Shown: in pieces, positions 7,697-15,971 of the stretch
Numbering within the stretch: the first letter of the stretch is position 1
Layout of the letters: the number at the start of each line of letters is the position of its first letter
The notes under the pieces: generated by a model
What the model saw: only the letters and a program-made list of their open reading frames with translations
Told to the model about the DNA's origin: nothing
The model's database searches: none
Assembly (NCBI GenBank): GCA_029564765.1
Contig: JAKQPK010000043.1
Location: 1 to 46,283, forward strand
Direction of reading: 5' to 3'
DNA length: 46,283 bases
DNA from: Candidatus Omnitrophota bacterium
Lineage (GTDB): Bacteria > Omnitrophota > Gorgyraeia > Zapsychrales > Aceulaceae
Program-made: the position numbers and the translations under genes

Positions 7697-9777
7697 TGGA
7701 GAATCCTCGAATAATTGGCCATGTTGTTTCTGTGAATGGGTTTCGGGTCAAGGTTGAGCTTTTAACAGAAGCCCGTTCGCCATCACGCGCCACGCTTGAC
7801 GGTGTTCAGACGGCTGCTGCGATTAATTCTTATTTAACGTTTTCTATTGGTTCGGGATTGTCAATTATTGGTGTAATAAGCGACTTGGAGGCCCGAGAAA
7901 GTTATGATCCATCTTCAGGCGATGATCTTTCTTTAGAGCTTTTAAAGGCTCGCAGAGTTGCTAGTGTTCAGCTTTTAGGAACAATTGAACGAGATGGAGA
8001 ACAGTGGCGGTTCAATCCGGGGATAACGGTGCTTCCCACATTAGATACGCCTGCTGAAATCGGCTCTCCAAAAGTGTTAGCGGCAGTTTTTGAAAATCCT
8101 CCCCAAAAGAATAAACCTGATAATTATGAAGGAGAGGGATTTGATTTTGATCTTGTTTTAGGTTGTCCGACGGGTCAGAAAGATAACAGGGTTAAGGCAT
8201 CGTATAACGATCTTTTTTCACGACCGCTAGCCATTGTTGGTAATACGGGGTCAGGAAAATCGTATACTGTTGCTAGTGTGCTTAAGAAGGCAATGGTGGA
8301 AATTGGAGACGATGAAAAAAACGCCCCACATGTTTTCATTCTTGACATTAACGGGGAGTACGCTAGGGCTTTCTTATCCGAAGAGTCGGCAAGGCTTGTA
8401 CGAGAGCCTGATCGCATTTACCTTAATGGGCAAGAGTTTGGAGTTCCTCTTTGGTTTTTCAATGCTCAGGAGATTTGTGGATGGCTTAGCGCCGCTGAGC
8501 AGACACAGGAGCCGGTCTTAAAAGATTGGTGGGCGATTTCGAAGGCAAAGAATGCTCAAAAAGTAGTGACAGCGGCTGAGAATTCTTTGCGTTATGCTCT
8601 AACGAAGGTTGAACATCTTATTCAATGTTTGGATGATAAGAACGGTCCTAAGAAATTAAACTTGTGCTCGTATTTTAAAGTATTGAAAGATTATATCGGG
8701 GCCTTGAGTATTAATGGTTTGTCGCAATTAGAAGCAGAATTAAGTTCTCACCAGAGGGCGGATAAGAACGACTGGACTCCTCCGTCGAATGAAGTAGCGA
8801 TTCGAAAGCATGCCGTCGAGGTTCAGGAAGCTCTGCGTAAGGAAGTTGCGAAATCTATTGAAGAGGCTGGCGAAATTATTGGGACAGCAGATACGCCATT
8901 GCCGGTGGCAATCATGGATCTTGATGACCCGACGCTACTGAATCGTTCGGTACGACAAGAAGATGTAAGTCGTATAGATGCGCATCTTACGACTTTGAAA
9001 CTTAGATTAAAGACAAGGCTGGATGATAAGCGTTGGCAGGCATTTCTGAATTATGAGAAAGATAAAACAAGAGTTCTTTCTTTTGATAAATGGTTGGATC
9101 GGTTTGGATTTTTGGAACAGAAAGCTCCGCGTGTTTCGATTGTAGATCTTTCCATGTTGGCTCATGAAACATTGCCATATGCTTGTGGTGTAATTGGTAG
9201 AATTTTGCTTGAAGTAAGAGAGCGATTGCCTGCCCATGAAAGATTTTGTCATCCGTGGGTTCTAGTTCTTGAGGAAGCTCACAATTATGCAAAACCCGCC
9301 CGGCAAGATGAGGATAGGGGGCAAGCGTTATCAAGGATAGCCTTTGAAAGAATTGCCAAAGAAGGACGGAAATTCGGTTTATCTTTGATTGTTGCAAGTC
9401 AGAGACCAAGTGAAATTAGTCCGACTATTATTAGTCAGTGTGCTAACTTTGTTAGCCATAGACTTCAGAATCCAGATGATATTGATCACTTTCGTCGGAT
9501 AATTCCTATGCAAGCGAGACGGCTCTTAGATCAGGTGACCGTCTTGGCTTCCGGAGAGGCTATTGTTTTTGGTAGTGCGTTTCATATTCCTGCTCGTGTA
9601 CAGATTGATATGCCAGAGCCTCCCCCATGGAGTCAGACCGCCGCTCCTTATCATCAATGGAAAGAGAATAAAACTTGCTTTCCGGTGGATACGATTATTA
9701 AGAACTGGGGGCTGGAAGCAAAAACTGAAACGCAAACTAATAACGCCCCTGTTGCCGATGGTGTTGACGATCTATGA
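7696..9777 (+). CDS. herA: HerA-type hexameric ATPase/helicase
   Basis: A 693-residue protein opens with a HAS-barrel-like beta region (about 1-90). Walker A is GNTGSGKS at 182-189 and Walker B is VLVLEE at 522-527, followed by the SQRP motif (VASQRPSEISPTIISQ) that marks HerA/FtsK-like translocases. A charged insertion occupies about 290-480, between the Walker motifs. HerA rings translocate DNA, and in SIR2-HerA they hold the SIR2 subunits and supply nuclease, helicase or sensing activity. No NurA nuclease is encoded nearby, so SIR2 and possibly the AlwI nuclease are the candidate partners. The gene shares the A of the TAATG junction with the SIR2 gene. The family is clear; the partner assignment comes from context. 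Confidence 0.92.
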   Translation: MENPRIIGHVVSVNGFRVKVELLTEARSPSRATLDGVQTAAAINSYLTFSIGSGLSIIGVISDLEARESYDPSSGDDLSLELLKARRVASVQLLGTIERDGEQWRFNPGITVLPTLDTPAEIGSPKVLAAVFENPPQKNKPDNYEGEGFDFDLVLGCPTGQKDNRVKASYNDLFSRPLAIVGNTGSGKSYTVASVLKKAMVEIGDDEKNAPHVFILDINGEYARAFLSEESARLVREPDRIYLNGQEFGVPLWFFNAQEICGWLSAAEQTQEPVLKDWWAISKAKNAQKVVTAAENSLRYALTKVEHLIQCLDDKNGPKKLNLCSYFKVLKDYIGALSINGLSQLEAELSSHQRADKNDWTPPSNEVAIRKHAVEVQEALRKEVAKSIEEAGEIIGTADTPLPVAIMDLDDPTLLNRSVRQEDVSRIDAHLTTLKLRLKTRLDDKRWQAFLNYEKDKTRVLSFDKWLDRFGFLEQKAPRVSIVDLSMLAHETLPYACGVIGRILLEVRERLPAHERFCHPWVLVLEEAHNYAKPARQDEDRGQALSRIAFERIAKEGRKFGLSLIVASQRPSEISPTIISQCANFVSHRLQNPDDIDHFRRIIPMQARRLLDQVTVLASGEAIVFGSAFHIPARVQIDMPEPPPWSQTAAPYHQWKENKTCFPVDTIIKNWGLEAKTETQTNNAPVADGVDDL

Positions 9778-9848
9778 GTGAGAGGGGAAAAGGAAAGGCA
9801 ATTCAGCGCGTTGAGTGGATGTTTGAAAACGCACAGGTCGTGGTTTAA
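9774..9848 (+). CDS. 24-codon ORF overlapping the HerA stop, likely gene remnant
   Basis: An ATG at 9774 overlaps the HerA TGA (ATGA) and encodes MSERGKGKAIQRVEWMFENA plus four residues before TAA. The coupling looks like that of a genuine next gene in the operon, but the protein stops after 24 residues. The simplest reading is the 5' stub of a deleted fifth gene whose place was taken by the following SIR2 gene. No family is recognisable. Confidence 0.35.
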   Translation: MSERGKGKAIQRVEWMFENAQVVV

Positions 9849-9875
9849 CAGGTGAGGCTATTAGGGAAATCTTGA

Positions 9876-11093
9876 ATGTTTTATAAGACAACAACGAGCA
9901 TTAATCCTGAATTTCAATATTTCACGAAGAATCGGGATACTATTTTCTTTTTAGGGGCAGGATTTTCGGCTGATTTAGGTCTGCCAATTATGAAGGATTT
10001 CCGATCTGCGTCGGAGTTAGAACGTAATCTTCTTTCCCAAGAGGATACTTCTATAAAGCCAGCAGTGCGAATATTTCTTGATTCATATCGATTCTATGAT
10101 GATTTTCGAGAAATCGTGGAGAAGGCAAAGAAGCATATTAAAGTTGATCCTGATAACTTTGAAGATATATTTTGCGTGGCTGAATCGTTCTTGCATTCAG
10201 GCATGTTTGCGCAAAAGTTGGATGGCGGGAAGTATCATATGCAAGATGTCTATATGCATATTGGATTTTGGTTGTGGAATATGTATAAACAGTTTCCACC
10301 CTTAGATATTCGTAAAGGAAAGACGGAAGAGGGACGAGTATACGAGGATTTCTTTGCCTTTCTTAAGGACAAGACAAGGGATAGGATGTCAATAGTGACA
10401 ACCAATTATGACTTAACTTGCGAATATTATATGAACAAGAATCGTTTCCAGATTTCTTATCCTATCCCAAAGGCAAAGTATAAGGATGTTTCTATATGCA
10501 GGTGTCAGAATTATTATGTTAACGATAGGACTAGTTTTGACAGTGTTCCGCTGTGTAAATTGCATGGAAGCATAAATTATTTTGAGAATAATAAACGTTT
10601 CTTTATCAATAGGGAGTTGTCGGAGGCGGGGGCATGTGTCGGAGGGAGTAGTATCCCTAGTGAGCGGCCCGCATTGTTTGCCTTGGATGCATTGTCAGAA
10701 ATTAGAAGCAAGCTGAAGAATCCATTGGGACAATTGAGAAACTTTGAGATTGGAGTTGTCCCGCCGACATACGCCAAGCTTGATAAAAGAGAATGGTTGA
10801 AATACATATGGAATGGGGCATTTGATTTAATAAGAAGAGCCAAAAAAATAGTCTTTATTGGGTACAGTTTTCCGGTCTCCGATGGATTTATGAAATCGAT
10901 GTTTCAAGCGGCGTTCTCATTGAGAGGCGGTGATGATGATTTGAGGATTATCGTGGTTGATAAAAATAAATCTGTGCTCGAAAAGTTCAAGAGCGACGAT
11001 TATTTTGGCAATAGAGTTGAAGAGGTGTTTGAAGGTCAGTTTGTAGATGTTTGGAGAAAAGGTGAGTTAAGGGCGCGCCTGCAAAGTTTTTGA
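9876..11093 (+). CDS. Second SIR2-like protein, stand-alone type
   Basis: A 405-residue protein with its own SIR2 signature: FFLGAGFSADLGLP (GAGFS at 27-31), TTNYD with N177, LCKLHGS with H230 and a late IVFIGYSFPVSD. Sequence and length differ clearly from the 467-residue SIR2 protein, so it is not a recent duplicate. Between the motifs it has aromatic-rich stretches and a CRCQNYYVND segment with two cysteines, possibly a metal or sensor site. Predicted activity is NAD+ hydrolysis in an abortive-infection response; many such SIR2 proteins act without a partner. Ile codons are largely ATT, unlike the housekeeping genes further right. AGGGA about 10 bases upstream supports the ATG. Confidence 0.82.
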   Translation: MFYKTTTSINPEFQYFTKNRDTIFFLGAGFSADLGLPIMKDFRSASELERNLLSQEDTSIKPAVRIFLDSYRFYDDFREIVEKAKKHIKVDPDNFEDIFCVAESFLHSGMFAQKLDGGKYHMQDVYMHIGFWLWNMYKQFPPLDIRKGKTEEGRVYEDFFAFLKDKTRDRMSIVTTNYDLTCEYYMNKNRFQISYPIPKAKYKDVSICRCQNYYVNDRTSFDSVPLCKLHGSINYFENNKRFFINRELSEAGACVGGSSIPSERPALFALDALSEIRSKLKNPLGQLRNFEIGVVPPTYAKLDKREWLKYIWNGAFDLIRRAKKIVFIGYSFPVSDGFMKSMFQAAFSLRGGDDDLRIIVVDKNKSVLEKFKSDDYFGNRVEEVFEGQFVDVWRKGELRARLQSF

Positions 11094-11143
11094 TTTGGAT
11101 TCGTGCGCGGGGCGATCAGGCTAAGGATTTAGAAAGGGCGAGT

Positions 11144-11159
11144 CAACGTTTTAACGTTG
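11144..11159. promoter_or_regulatory. Inverted repeat upstream of the AbiE-like operon
   Basis: CAACGTT (11144-11150) and AACGTTG (11153-11159) form a perfect 7-bp inverted repeat with a 2-base centre, 36 bases before the antitoxin start. AbiEi antitoxins bind inverted repeats in their own promoter, so this is a candidate autoregulatory operator. Confidence 0.5.
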
Positions 11160-11194
11160 GCGGAACAAAGAAACATGATCAATCGACGAGGTGC

Positions 11195-11863
11195 GTGTTG
11201 AATAAGAAGGCATCGTTAAAAGAGTATGCGCAGAAATACCGCTATTTTTCCATTGGCGATATCGCGCGGGATCTTGGTTTTGAGAAAAAGACCTTGAAGG
11301 TGTACTTATCTGCCTTCAAGAAGGAAAAAATTGTTTATGATGCTGGTCGCGGCTGGTACTCGAATATTGCTGAGCCGTTTGAGTTGAGTACAGAGTCCCT
11401 TCAGGAAATCGTTGCTGTTTTGAGAAAGAAGTATCCGTTATTAAAATTTTCCTGCTGGTCTATGCAACAGATCAATCGGTTTACGCACCATATGTTGGGC
11501 AAGTATGTTACTTTTATTTATATGGATTGGGATTCGATGTCGGTGGTTTATGATTTCTTAAAGGATGCCGGATACGATGTTTGGTTGAATCCGCGCGGGA
11601 AAGAGGCGGAGCGTTTTTCGGTGCGCGAGCAGACCATTGTTTTGCGTCCGGCTATATCGGGCCAACCTGCAAAGGGCTTCTTTGCTCCGATTGAGAAGAT
11701 CATGGTGGATCTGTATCTTGAGATCGAGACCTTAAACGTGATGTCAGAATATGAAATCGTGAGGTCGAATATCCTTGCTGATGGCAGGATTGATGTTGCG
11801 AGTTTATTAAGCTATGCCAGAAGGCGAAGGGTTCCTAAAGCAGAAGTATGGGGGAATAAATAA
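11195..11863 (+). CDS. AbiEi-like type IV antitoxin/transcription factor
   Basis: The frame encodes about 222 residues from a GTG at 11195 (or TTG at 11198), both just after GAGGTG at 11188-11193. A TTG at 11090 would add a non-coding-looking extension that runs over the inverted repeat, so it is rejected. The N-terminus (SLKEYAQKYRYFSIGDIARD, then an LKVYLSAFKKEKIVYDAGRG stretch) is a winged-helix DNA-binding domain. The rest resembles the AbiEi/DUF6577 antitoxin body with a C-terminal helical domain. Its job would be to repress its own promoter and neutralise the adjacent nucleotidyltransferase toxin. The pairing with the next gene, 41 bases away, is the strongest support. Family-level match is from memory. 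Confidence 0.7.
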   Translation: MLNKKASLKEYAQKYRYFSIGDIARDLGFEKKTLKVYLSAFKKEKIVYDAGRGWYSNIAEPFELSTESLQEIVAVLRKKYPLLKFSCWSMQQINRFTHHMLGKYVTFIYMDWDSMSVVYDFLKDAGYDVWLNPRGKEAERFSVREQTIVLRPAISGQPAKGFFAPIEKIMVDLYLEIETLNVMSEYEIVRSNILADGRIDVASLLSYARRRRVPKAEVWGNK

Positions 11864-11904
11864 ACCTTCTACGCTTTTTAAAAAAAGAGTAAAAGGTTAA
11901 TGTA

Positions 11905-12990
11905 TTGGCGTATATGATTGAAAAACATTGTGTTACAAGAGAGTGGATAGATAAAAAGAGGGCGGAAATCGGTCGGGTTGATCCTATTCTTTTGGAGAAG
12001 TGCATTCGAGCTCTTGTTTTGTTGAGCGCTCTGACCAGTTTCAAGATGCCGTTTGTTTTTAAAGGCGGGACCAGCCTGATCCTGCTTATAAAGGGTTTTC
12101 GTAGACTTTCTATTGATGTTGATATTGTCACGGATATTCCGCGCGCCGAATATGAATTGGTCTTGAAAGATATCAGCCGGGGGTTTTCTTTTACCGGGTA
12201 TGAGGAGGATAAGCGGGGTGAGCGCGGTTTGCCCAAGCGGGCACATTTCAAGTTTTTTTATGATTCCGTTGTTACAAATCGGTCTGAATATGTTTTGCTG
12301 GATATTCTTGAGGAGAAGAATCTTTATCCGAAGACAAAAGTCGTTCCGGTCAGGGCGTCAATTCTGGAATTATCACAGGAGACGGTTGTTACGGTGCCAA
12401 CATTGGAATGTTTGCTGGGTGATAAGCTGACAGCTTTTGCGCCGAATACGATTGGGATTTCGTATCATCCGTTATCGAGTATGCAGATCATCAAACAGCT
12501 ATTCGATGTCGGCGAGATGTTTAATGTGGCGGAAGATATGGGTATGGTTGTGCGGGCTTACGAAGCGATTGCCCGGGCTGAAATCGGGTATCGTGGAAAC
12601 AAGGTTTCGGCTCAGGAGGCTATAGAGGATACATTTCAATCAGCAGTGTTGGCGTGCGGTCTCGGGCTCAAGGGCGTCAAGCCGGATGAGCGATCAGAGT
12701 TGTTTCTGGATGGAATCAAGAGGGTCGGCAGTCATTTGGTGAATTGTTATTTTCGTATGCCGGAAGCCCGGCTGATGGGGTCTCGTGTGGCTTTATTGGC
12801 GACTATGATTAAGGCGAGAGCTGAAAAGCGTGATTTACGCGCTTTACGCTGGAAACCGGAGGAGGCTGATCGTCTTGAGTTATTGTCTTTGAGCGGCTCA
12901 TTGGAAAAGCTCAACAGGATCCGGCAGACTGAGCCTGAAGCGTTTTACAATTTACACACAGCCCAAGGCTTCTTGGGAAGCATAGGATGA
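11905..12990 (+). CDS. AbiEii-like nucleotidyltransferase toxin
   Basis: A 361-residue protein with the nucleotidyltransferase core of the AbiEii/MenT family: KGGTSL at 53-58, the metal-binding SIDVDIV (69-75, Asp71 and Asp73), and LLGDKLTAFAP as the downstream conserved motif. AbiEii toxins transfer nucleotides, in related MenT enzymes to tRNA acceptor ends, and stop growth during phage infection. The TTG at 11905 is preceded at 8 bases by AAAAGG. An in-frame ATG at 11914 lacks such a site. It is the last gene of the defence island; a convergent terminator follows. GC and codon style shift partway towards that of the downstream region. Confidence 0.85.
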   Translation: MAYMIEKHCVTREWIDKKRAEIGRVDPILLEKCIRALVLLSALTSFKMPFVFKGGTSLILLIKGFRRLSIDVDIVTDIPRAEYELVLKDISRGFSFTGYEEDKRGERGLPKRAHFKFFYDSVVTNRSEYVLLDILEEKNLYPKTKVVPVRASILELSQETVVTVPTLECLLGDKLTAFAPNTIGISYHPLSSMQIIKQLFDVGEMFNVAEDMGMVVRAYEAIARAEIGYRGNKVSAQEAIEDTFQSAVLACGLGLKGVKPDERSELFLDGIKRVGSHLVNCYFRMPEARLMGSRVALLATMIKARAEKRDLRALRWKPEEADRLELLSLSGSLEKLNRIRQTEPEAFYNLHTAQGFLGSIG

Positions 12991-13127
12991 TTAAATTTCA
13001 CGCTGTTGTTTGTTAGTATATCTTGTTCTTAAAACGGCATTTCCACGGTCAATGTAAAGGTTCGATTTTCCACCCAGCTTGGGACCCCAGACTTTTCTCA
13101 CTCCGCCGAGGAAGTGAGATAAAATGA

Positions 13128-13160
13128 GCCGTGATCATCGCTGGTGATTACGGCCTTTTT
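13128..13160 (+). terminator. Terminator at the right end of the defence island
   Basis: GCCGTGATCA (13128-13137) pairs with TGATTACGGC (13144-13153) with one mismatch, followed by CTTTTTA. It ends plus-strand transcription at the stop of the convergent response-regulator gene. A second small stem, CTCACT/AGTGAG, lies at 13098-13118. Confidence 0.7.
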
Positions 13161-14007
13161 ATGCGTAAAGGAATTTTTGTATCTGGGAAGTAAAATCTTG
13201 AGAGGAATAGGCGCCAATGTATCCTAAGGCGCCATTCTTGCAGCATTTTTGGACGAACATTTTGTTATCGTTTGCCTTATCATAGATGGATCCCGCTTCA
13301 CTGATCCATATCTTTTCTAAGCTTCTTTCTTCTTCATAGAGAATGATACGCATTTTTCCTGGCGCTTCAGGTGCTGGATGCGGTTGGACATAGATGGCTT
13401 TTTTTGGGATGGTCCAATGACTTAAGATATACACCAGAAGATCGATCGGGACCTTTGTGTCAACGTCCAGGCCTAAGAAAAAAAGATCTGGATCGATCTC
13501 TTCGACCGCGGCAATGATCTTTTGTTCGTCTGTAATATCTGTGACGGCACAACCAAGATCTACAAGTTTTTGGTGCATGTCTTGTAGCGTAGGGCCGCTT
13601 TTGCCAAAGATAATGCTTTTTTTATCATCCAGTCGCGCGCGCTTAACGCGATTGACCAGCTTATCCACCTCGATCAGGAATTGGCTGCCATTAATAGGCT
13701 TCGCGATAAAGCTATCCGCGCCTATTTCCATCAGCGCGTCAGCCATTTTTGGTCTGGCTGTGACGATCAAGACGGGGATCTTGGCCATGGATTGGTCATG
13801 TCGGATCTCTTTTAAAAAGGCGTAGCCATTCATGTGCGGCATCATGACATCCGAGATCACGACCAAAGGGGCATCCTGCTTGATCTTCTGCAGGCCTTCT
13901 CGGCCATCACAGGCGCGTGTTACCTTGTATCCATGCTCCTCCAGCATAGCCTGAAAAAGATCCAGGTCTTCGCGCGCGTCATCAACGATGAGGATAATGT
14001 CTTTCAT
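13159..14007 (-). CDS. Response regulator with a C-terminal receiver-like domain
   Basis: The N-terminal half (1-118) is a complete receiver domain. Asp9 and Asp10 are the acidic pocket, Asp53 (VISDVMMPHMNGY) is the phosphorylation site, Thr83 the switch residue and Lys103 (KPI) the conserved lysine. Residues 130-282 look like a second, degenerate receiver-type or flavodoxin-like fold (KSIIFGKSGPTLQDMHQKL) without the phospho-acceptor set. They also lack any DNA-binding or GGDEF domain that I can see. Output is thus unknown, perhaps by protein contact. AGGGGAAAG upstream supports the start. It is the only gene downstream of the c-di-GMP riboswitch, so its level should follow cyclic-di-GMP, linking it to motility or surface behaviour. 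No histidine kinase is adjacent. Confidence 0.85.
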   Translation of the reverse strand: MKDIILIVDDAREDLDLFQAMLEEHGYKVTRACDGREGLQKIKQDAPLVVISDVMMPHMNGYAFLKEIRHDQSMAKIPVLIVTARPKMADALMEIGADSFIAKPINGSQFLIEVDKLVNRVKRARLDDKKSIIFGKSGPTLQDMHQKLVDLGCAVTDITDEQKIIAAVEEIDPDLFFLGLDVDTKVPIDLLVYILSHWTIPKKAIYVQPHPAPEAPGKMRIILYEEERSLEKIWISEAGSIYDKANDNKMFVQKCCKNGALGYIGAYSSQDFTSQIQKFLYA

Positions 14008-14057
14008 GGCTTTCCCCTCGTATGGCGGGCCCGCTGACCGACGCTCTTTTTAATAAA

Positions 14058-14092
14058 CAAAAAACCTATCCTGCAAAACGGATAGGTTTTTG
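14058..14092 (-). terminator. Expression-platform terminator of the c-di-GMP riboswitch
   Basis: Read on the minus strand, AAAACCTATCC (14090-14080) pairs with GGATAGGTTTT (14071-14061) and is followed by a T-rich tract. The left arm AAACCTAT also occurs at the 3' edge of the aptamer (14120-14113). That segment could compete for the terminator's right arm, the usual logic of an attenuating riboswitch. Confidence 0.8.
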
Positions 14093-14112
14093 ATCGCGCA
14101 CAAAAAAGAGTA

Positions 14113-14206
14113 ATAGGTTTGTGTTGATTCGGCAACTGGCTATCCTCCCGTTAGGACCCTATAGTTTTGCGTCCCCGCCTTACGGCGAGTTTGCCCGTTC
14201 GTCCAT
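14113..14206 (-). ncRNA. Cyclic-di-GMP-I (GEMM) riboswitch aptamer
   Basis: On the minus strand the aptamer core reads CGGGCAAACTCGCC, then GGGGACGCAAAACTATAGGG, then a loop, GGATAGCCAGTTGCCGAA. These match the class-I c-di-GMP riboswitch consensus: GGGCAAA before P2, GGGACGCAAA between the stems, and the closing A-rich strand after P3. P2 is closed by a GTAA-type tetraloop and P3 carries the usual receptor region. It lies between a good promoter and a terminator, directly before the response-regulator gene. Binding of c-di-GMP would change whether transcription continues into that gene; the direction cannot be fixed from sequence alone. Confidence 0.9.
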
Positions 14207-14219
14207 AACCTCCAATATA

Positions 14220-14248
14220 AGTATATATCATTTTAAAAAGAAAGACAA
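14220..14248 (-). promoter_or_regulatory. Sigma-70-type promoter of the riboswitch transcript
   Basis: Minus strand: -35 TTGTCT (14248-14243), 17-base spacer, -10 TATACT (14225-14220). Transcription should start near 14213, immediately before the aptamer. The remaining intergenic sequence to 14471 shows nothing further recognisable. Confidence 0.75.
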
Positions 14249-14471
14249 AGCGCTCAACAATTGTTAGCGTCTGAACTTTTCATTGCTATAAATTACCATT
14301 GCCCATATAATACCGCTGTGAAAGGAAAGAAGTTCCGCCGCAAAACGATTATTTCTTCTCACCTTGTCTATCTTTCTCTTGCCAAGTGACGAGAAAATAA
14401 GATTTCATCGGCTCCTGAGCCCATTATTGGGAAGGCCATACAAATTTAATCCTTAGCAAGAAAGATCTGCC

Positions 14472-15914
14472 ATGAGATATCATCACGCCTTATTCCTTAA
14501 TCCATATATCGAGGAGAACGCCACCAGCACCATGATGCTTTTTCCTCCAACAGGATTGGAGTACGTGGCGGCGAGCGCTAAGGGCTTAGTGGACAAGATC
14601 ACTCTTCTTGACTTGCGCCTGGGGGGAGAATTTGCAGATCCGGAAAAACTTTTAGGGTTTATTGACCAGCACGTTGATATTGTCTGCGTAAGCGTGGGCT
14701 GGGATAGGCAGTTTGAAGAGATCTGCCGTTTGCTGAACCGTATCCCTAAGCGGATCCCCGTGATCGTTGGCGGATATAAGGCCACGGAAAAGGTTGAGGA
14801 ACTTTTTAGTCGATGTCCTCACATCAACATGATCGTGCGCGGTGAAGGCGAAGAAACGATTAAAGATATTTTACGGTTCAAGCCGATGAAAGAGATCTTA
14901 GGGATCTCTTATCGTCAGGGAAACCAGGTTGTTCACAATGCCAATCGTCCTTTTTCTCCTGTAGAGAGCATTGTCTGTCCAGACCGCTCGTTAAGGACAG
15001 GAAAATACGCGTTCTCGCTTAATGGGATCAAGGTTGCTAATCTTACTTTTGACGCGGTGTTAAGTTCGCGAGGTTGTCCTTTCAACTGTAAGTTCTGCAC
15101 GTTCAGCCTAAATCCTCTAGGGCAGAAAAGAAATTATGAGGCGCGAAGCGCGAAGTCCGTGGTCGATGAGATCCAGATGCTGGAGGCCCAGGTCATTCTT
15201 CTTAGTGATGACAATTTTTTTGCTATCCCGCAAAGGGCTGAAGACATTTGCGACCTGATCATCAAGCGCAAGATTAAAAAACGTTTTGTAGCGCAGACGC
15301 GTCTGGATATCGCAAAACATCCACGGCTTTTAGAAAAGGCGGTGCAAGCAGGCTTCAAGGCGCTTTTGATCGGCATCGAATCTCCTCATGACTGGATCTT
15401 GGCGCAGCTTGACAAGGGATTTGACCAAAAGACGATCAGAAGATCTTTCGCTGTTCTTAGCCGTTACCCGATCTTCTACAATGGTTATTTTATTTATGGC
15501 AACATCGGCGAAACAGAGGAAGAGATGCTGTATATTGCGCAATTCGCTAAGGAGATCGGCGTTGACGTGATCGCCTGTAATAAATTAAGGATCGAAAAGT
15601 TTTCTCCCCTCAAAGAGCTTGCTGAAAAAACCCAGGGTTATCATGTAACAGACAAAGGAGAGCTTTATTCGGATATGTATAGCCACGCGGCACTGAAGAA
15701 GATCGGGAGAAAAATAAAATTTTCATTCTATACTCCTGGCCGGTATATAAGGATTTTATGGAAGAATATTTTTATCACTAAGTTTTTTACTTTTAAGGAG
15801 ATCCTGCTTGTCCTGTTGGCTTCTCCGCGTATTATTTGGAGCGTGATCTTAAAAGAGCGACGCAGGGGAAGGCTCAAGGATTCTTTGAGGCGGACATTTA
15901 TCCGGAATGATTAA
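14472..15914 (+). CDS. B12-binding-type radical SAM protein
   Basis: A 480-residue protein. Residues 1-150 form a Rossmann-like cobalamin-binding-type domain (FPPTGLEYVAA, then VDIVCVSVGWDRQ, PVIVGGYKAT and VRGEGEETIKDIL) without the DxHxxG base-off motif. A radical SAM core follows, with Cys202, Cys206 and Cys209 in SSRGCPFNCKFC holding the 4Fe-4S cluster. Downstream segments LLSDDNFF, ALLIGIES and YNGYFIYGNIGETEEEM are typical of the B12-radical SAM family used for methylation or lipid and hopanoid modification. The C-terminus has hydrophobic and basic helices (ILLVLLASPRIIWSVIL), which suggests membrane association. It is monocistronic, and the substrate is not predictable. Confidence 0.85.
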   Translation: MRYHHALFLNPYIEENATSTMMLFPPTGLEYVAASAKGLVDKITLLDLRLGGEFADPEKLLGFIDQHVDIVCVSVGWDRQFEEICRLLNRIPKRIPVIVGGYKATEKVEELFSRCPHINMIVRGEGEETIKDILRFKPMKEILGISYRQGNQVVHNANRPFSPVESIVCPDRSLRTGKYAFSLNGIKVANLTFDAVLSSRGCPFNCKFCTFSLNPLGQKRNYEARSAKSVVDEIQMLEAQVILLSDDNFFAIPQRAEDICDLIIKRKIKKRFVAQTRLDIAKHPRLLEKAVQAGFKALLIGIESPHDWILAQLDKGFDQKTIRRSFAVLSRYPIFYNGYFIYGNIGETEEEMLYIAQFAKEIGVDVIACNKLRIEKFSPLKELAEKTQGYHVTDKGELYSDMYSHAALKKIGRKIKFSFYTPGRYIRILWKNIFITKFFTFKEILLVLLASPRIIWSVILKERRRGRLKDSLRRTFIRND

Positions 15915-15971
15915 AAAGATTTTTTTCCGTTGAGTGTTCTGCCTTCTTTTCGATCACACAAAAGGAGCGCG

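Noticed and set aside
13000-13127. Minus-strand short frame reading VWGPKLGGKSNLYIDRG
   Set aside because: About 35 codons with no ribosome site, between two convergent genes and overlapping a hairpin; most likely intergenic sequence.
1-13160. Prophage
   Set aside because: No capsid, tail, terminase or lysis genes are present. The content is defence genes plus a recombinase remnant, so a defence island fits better.
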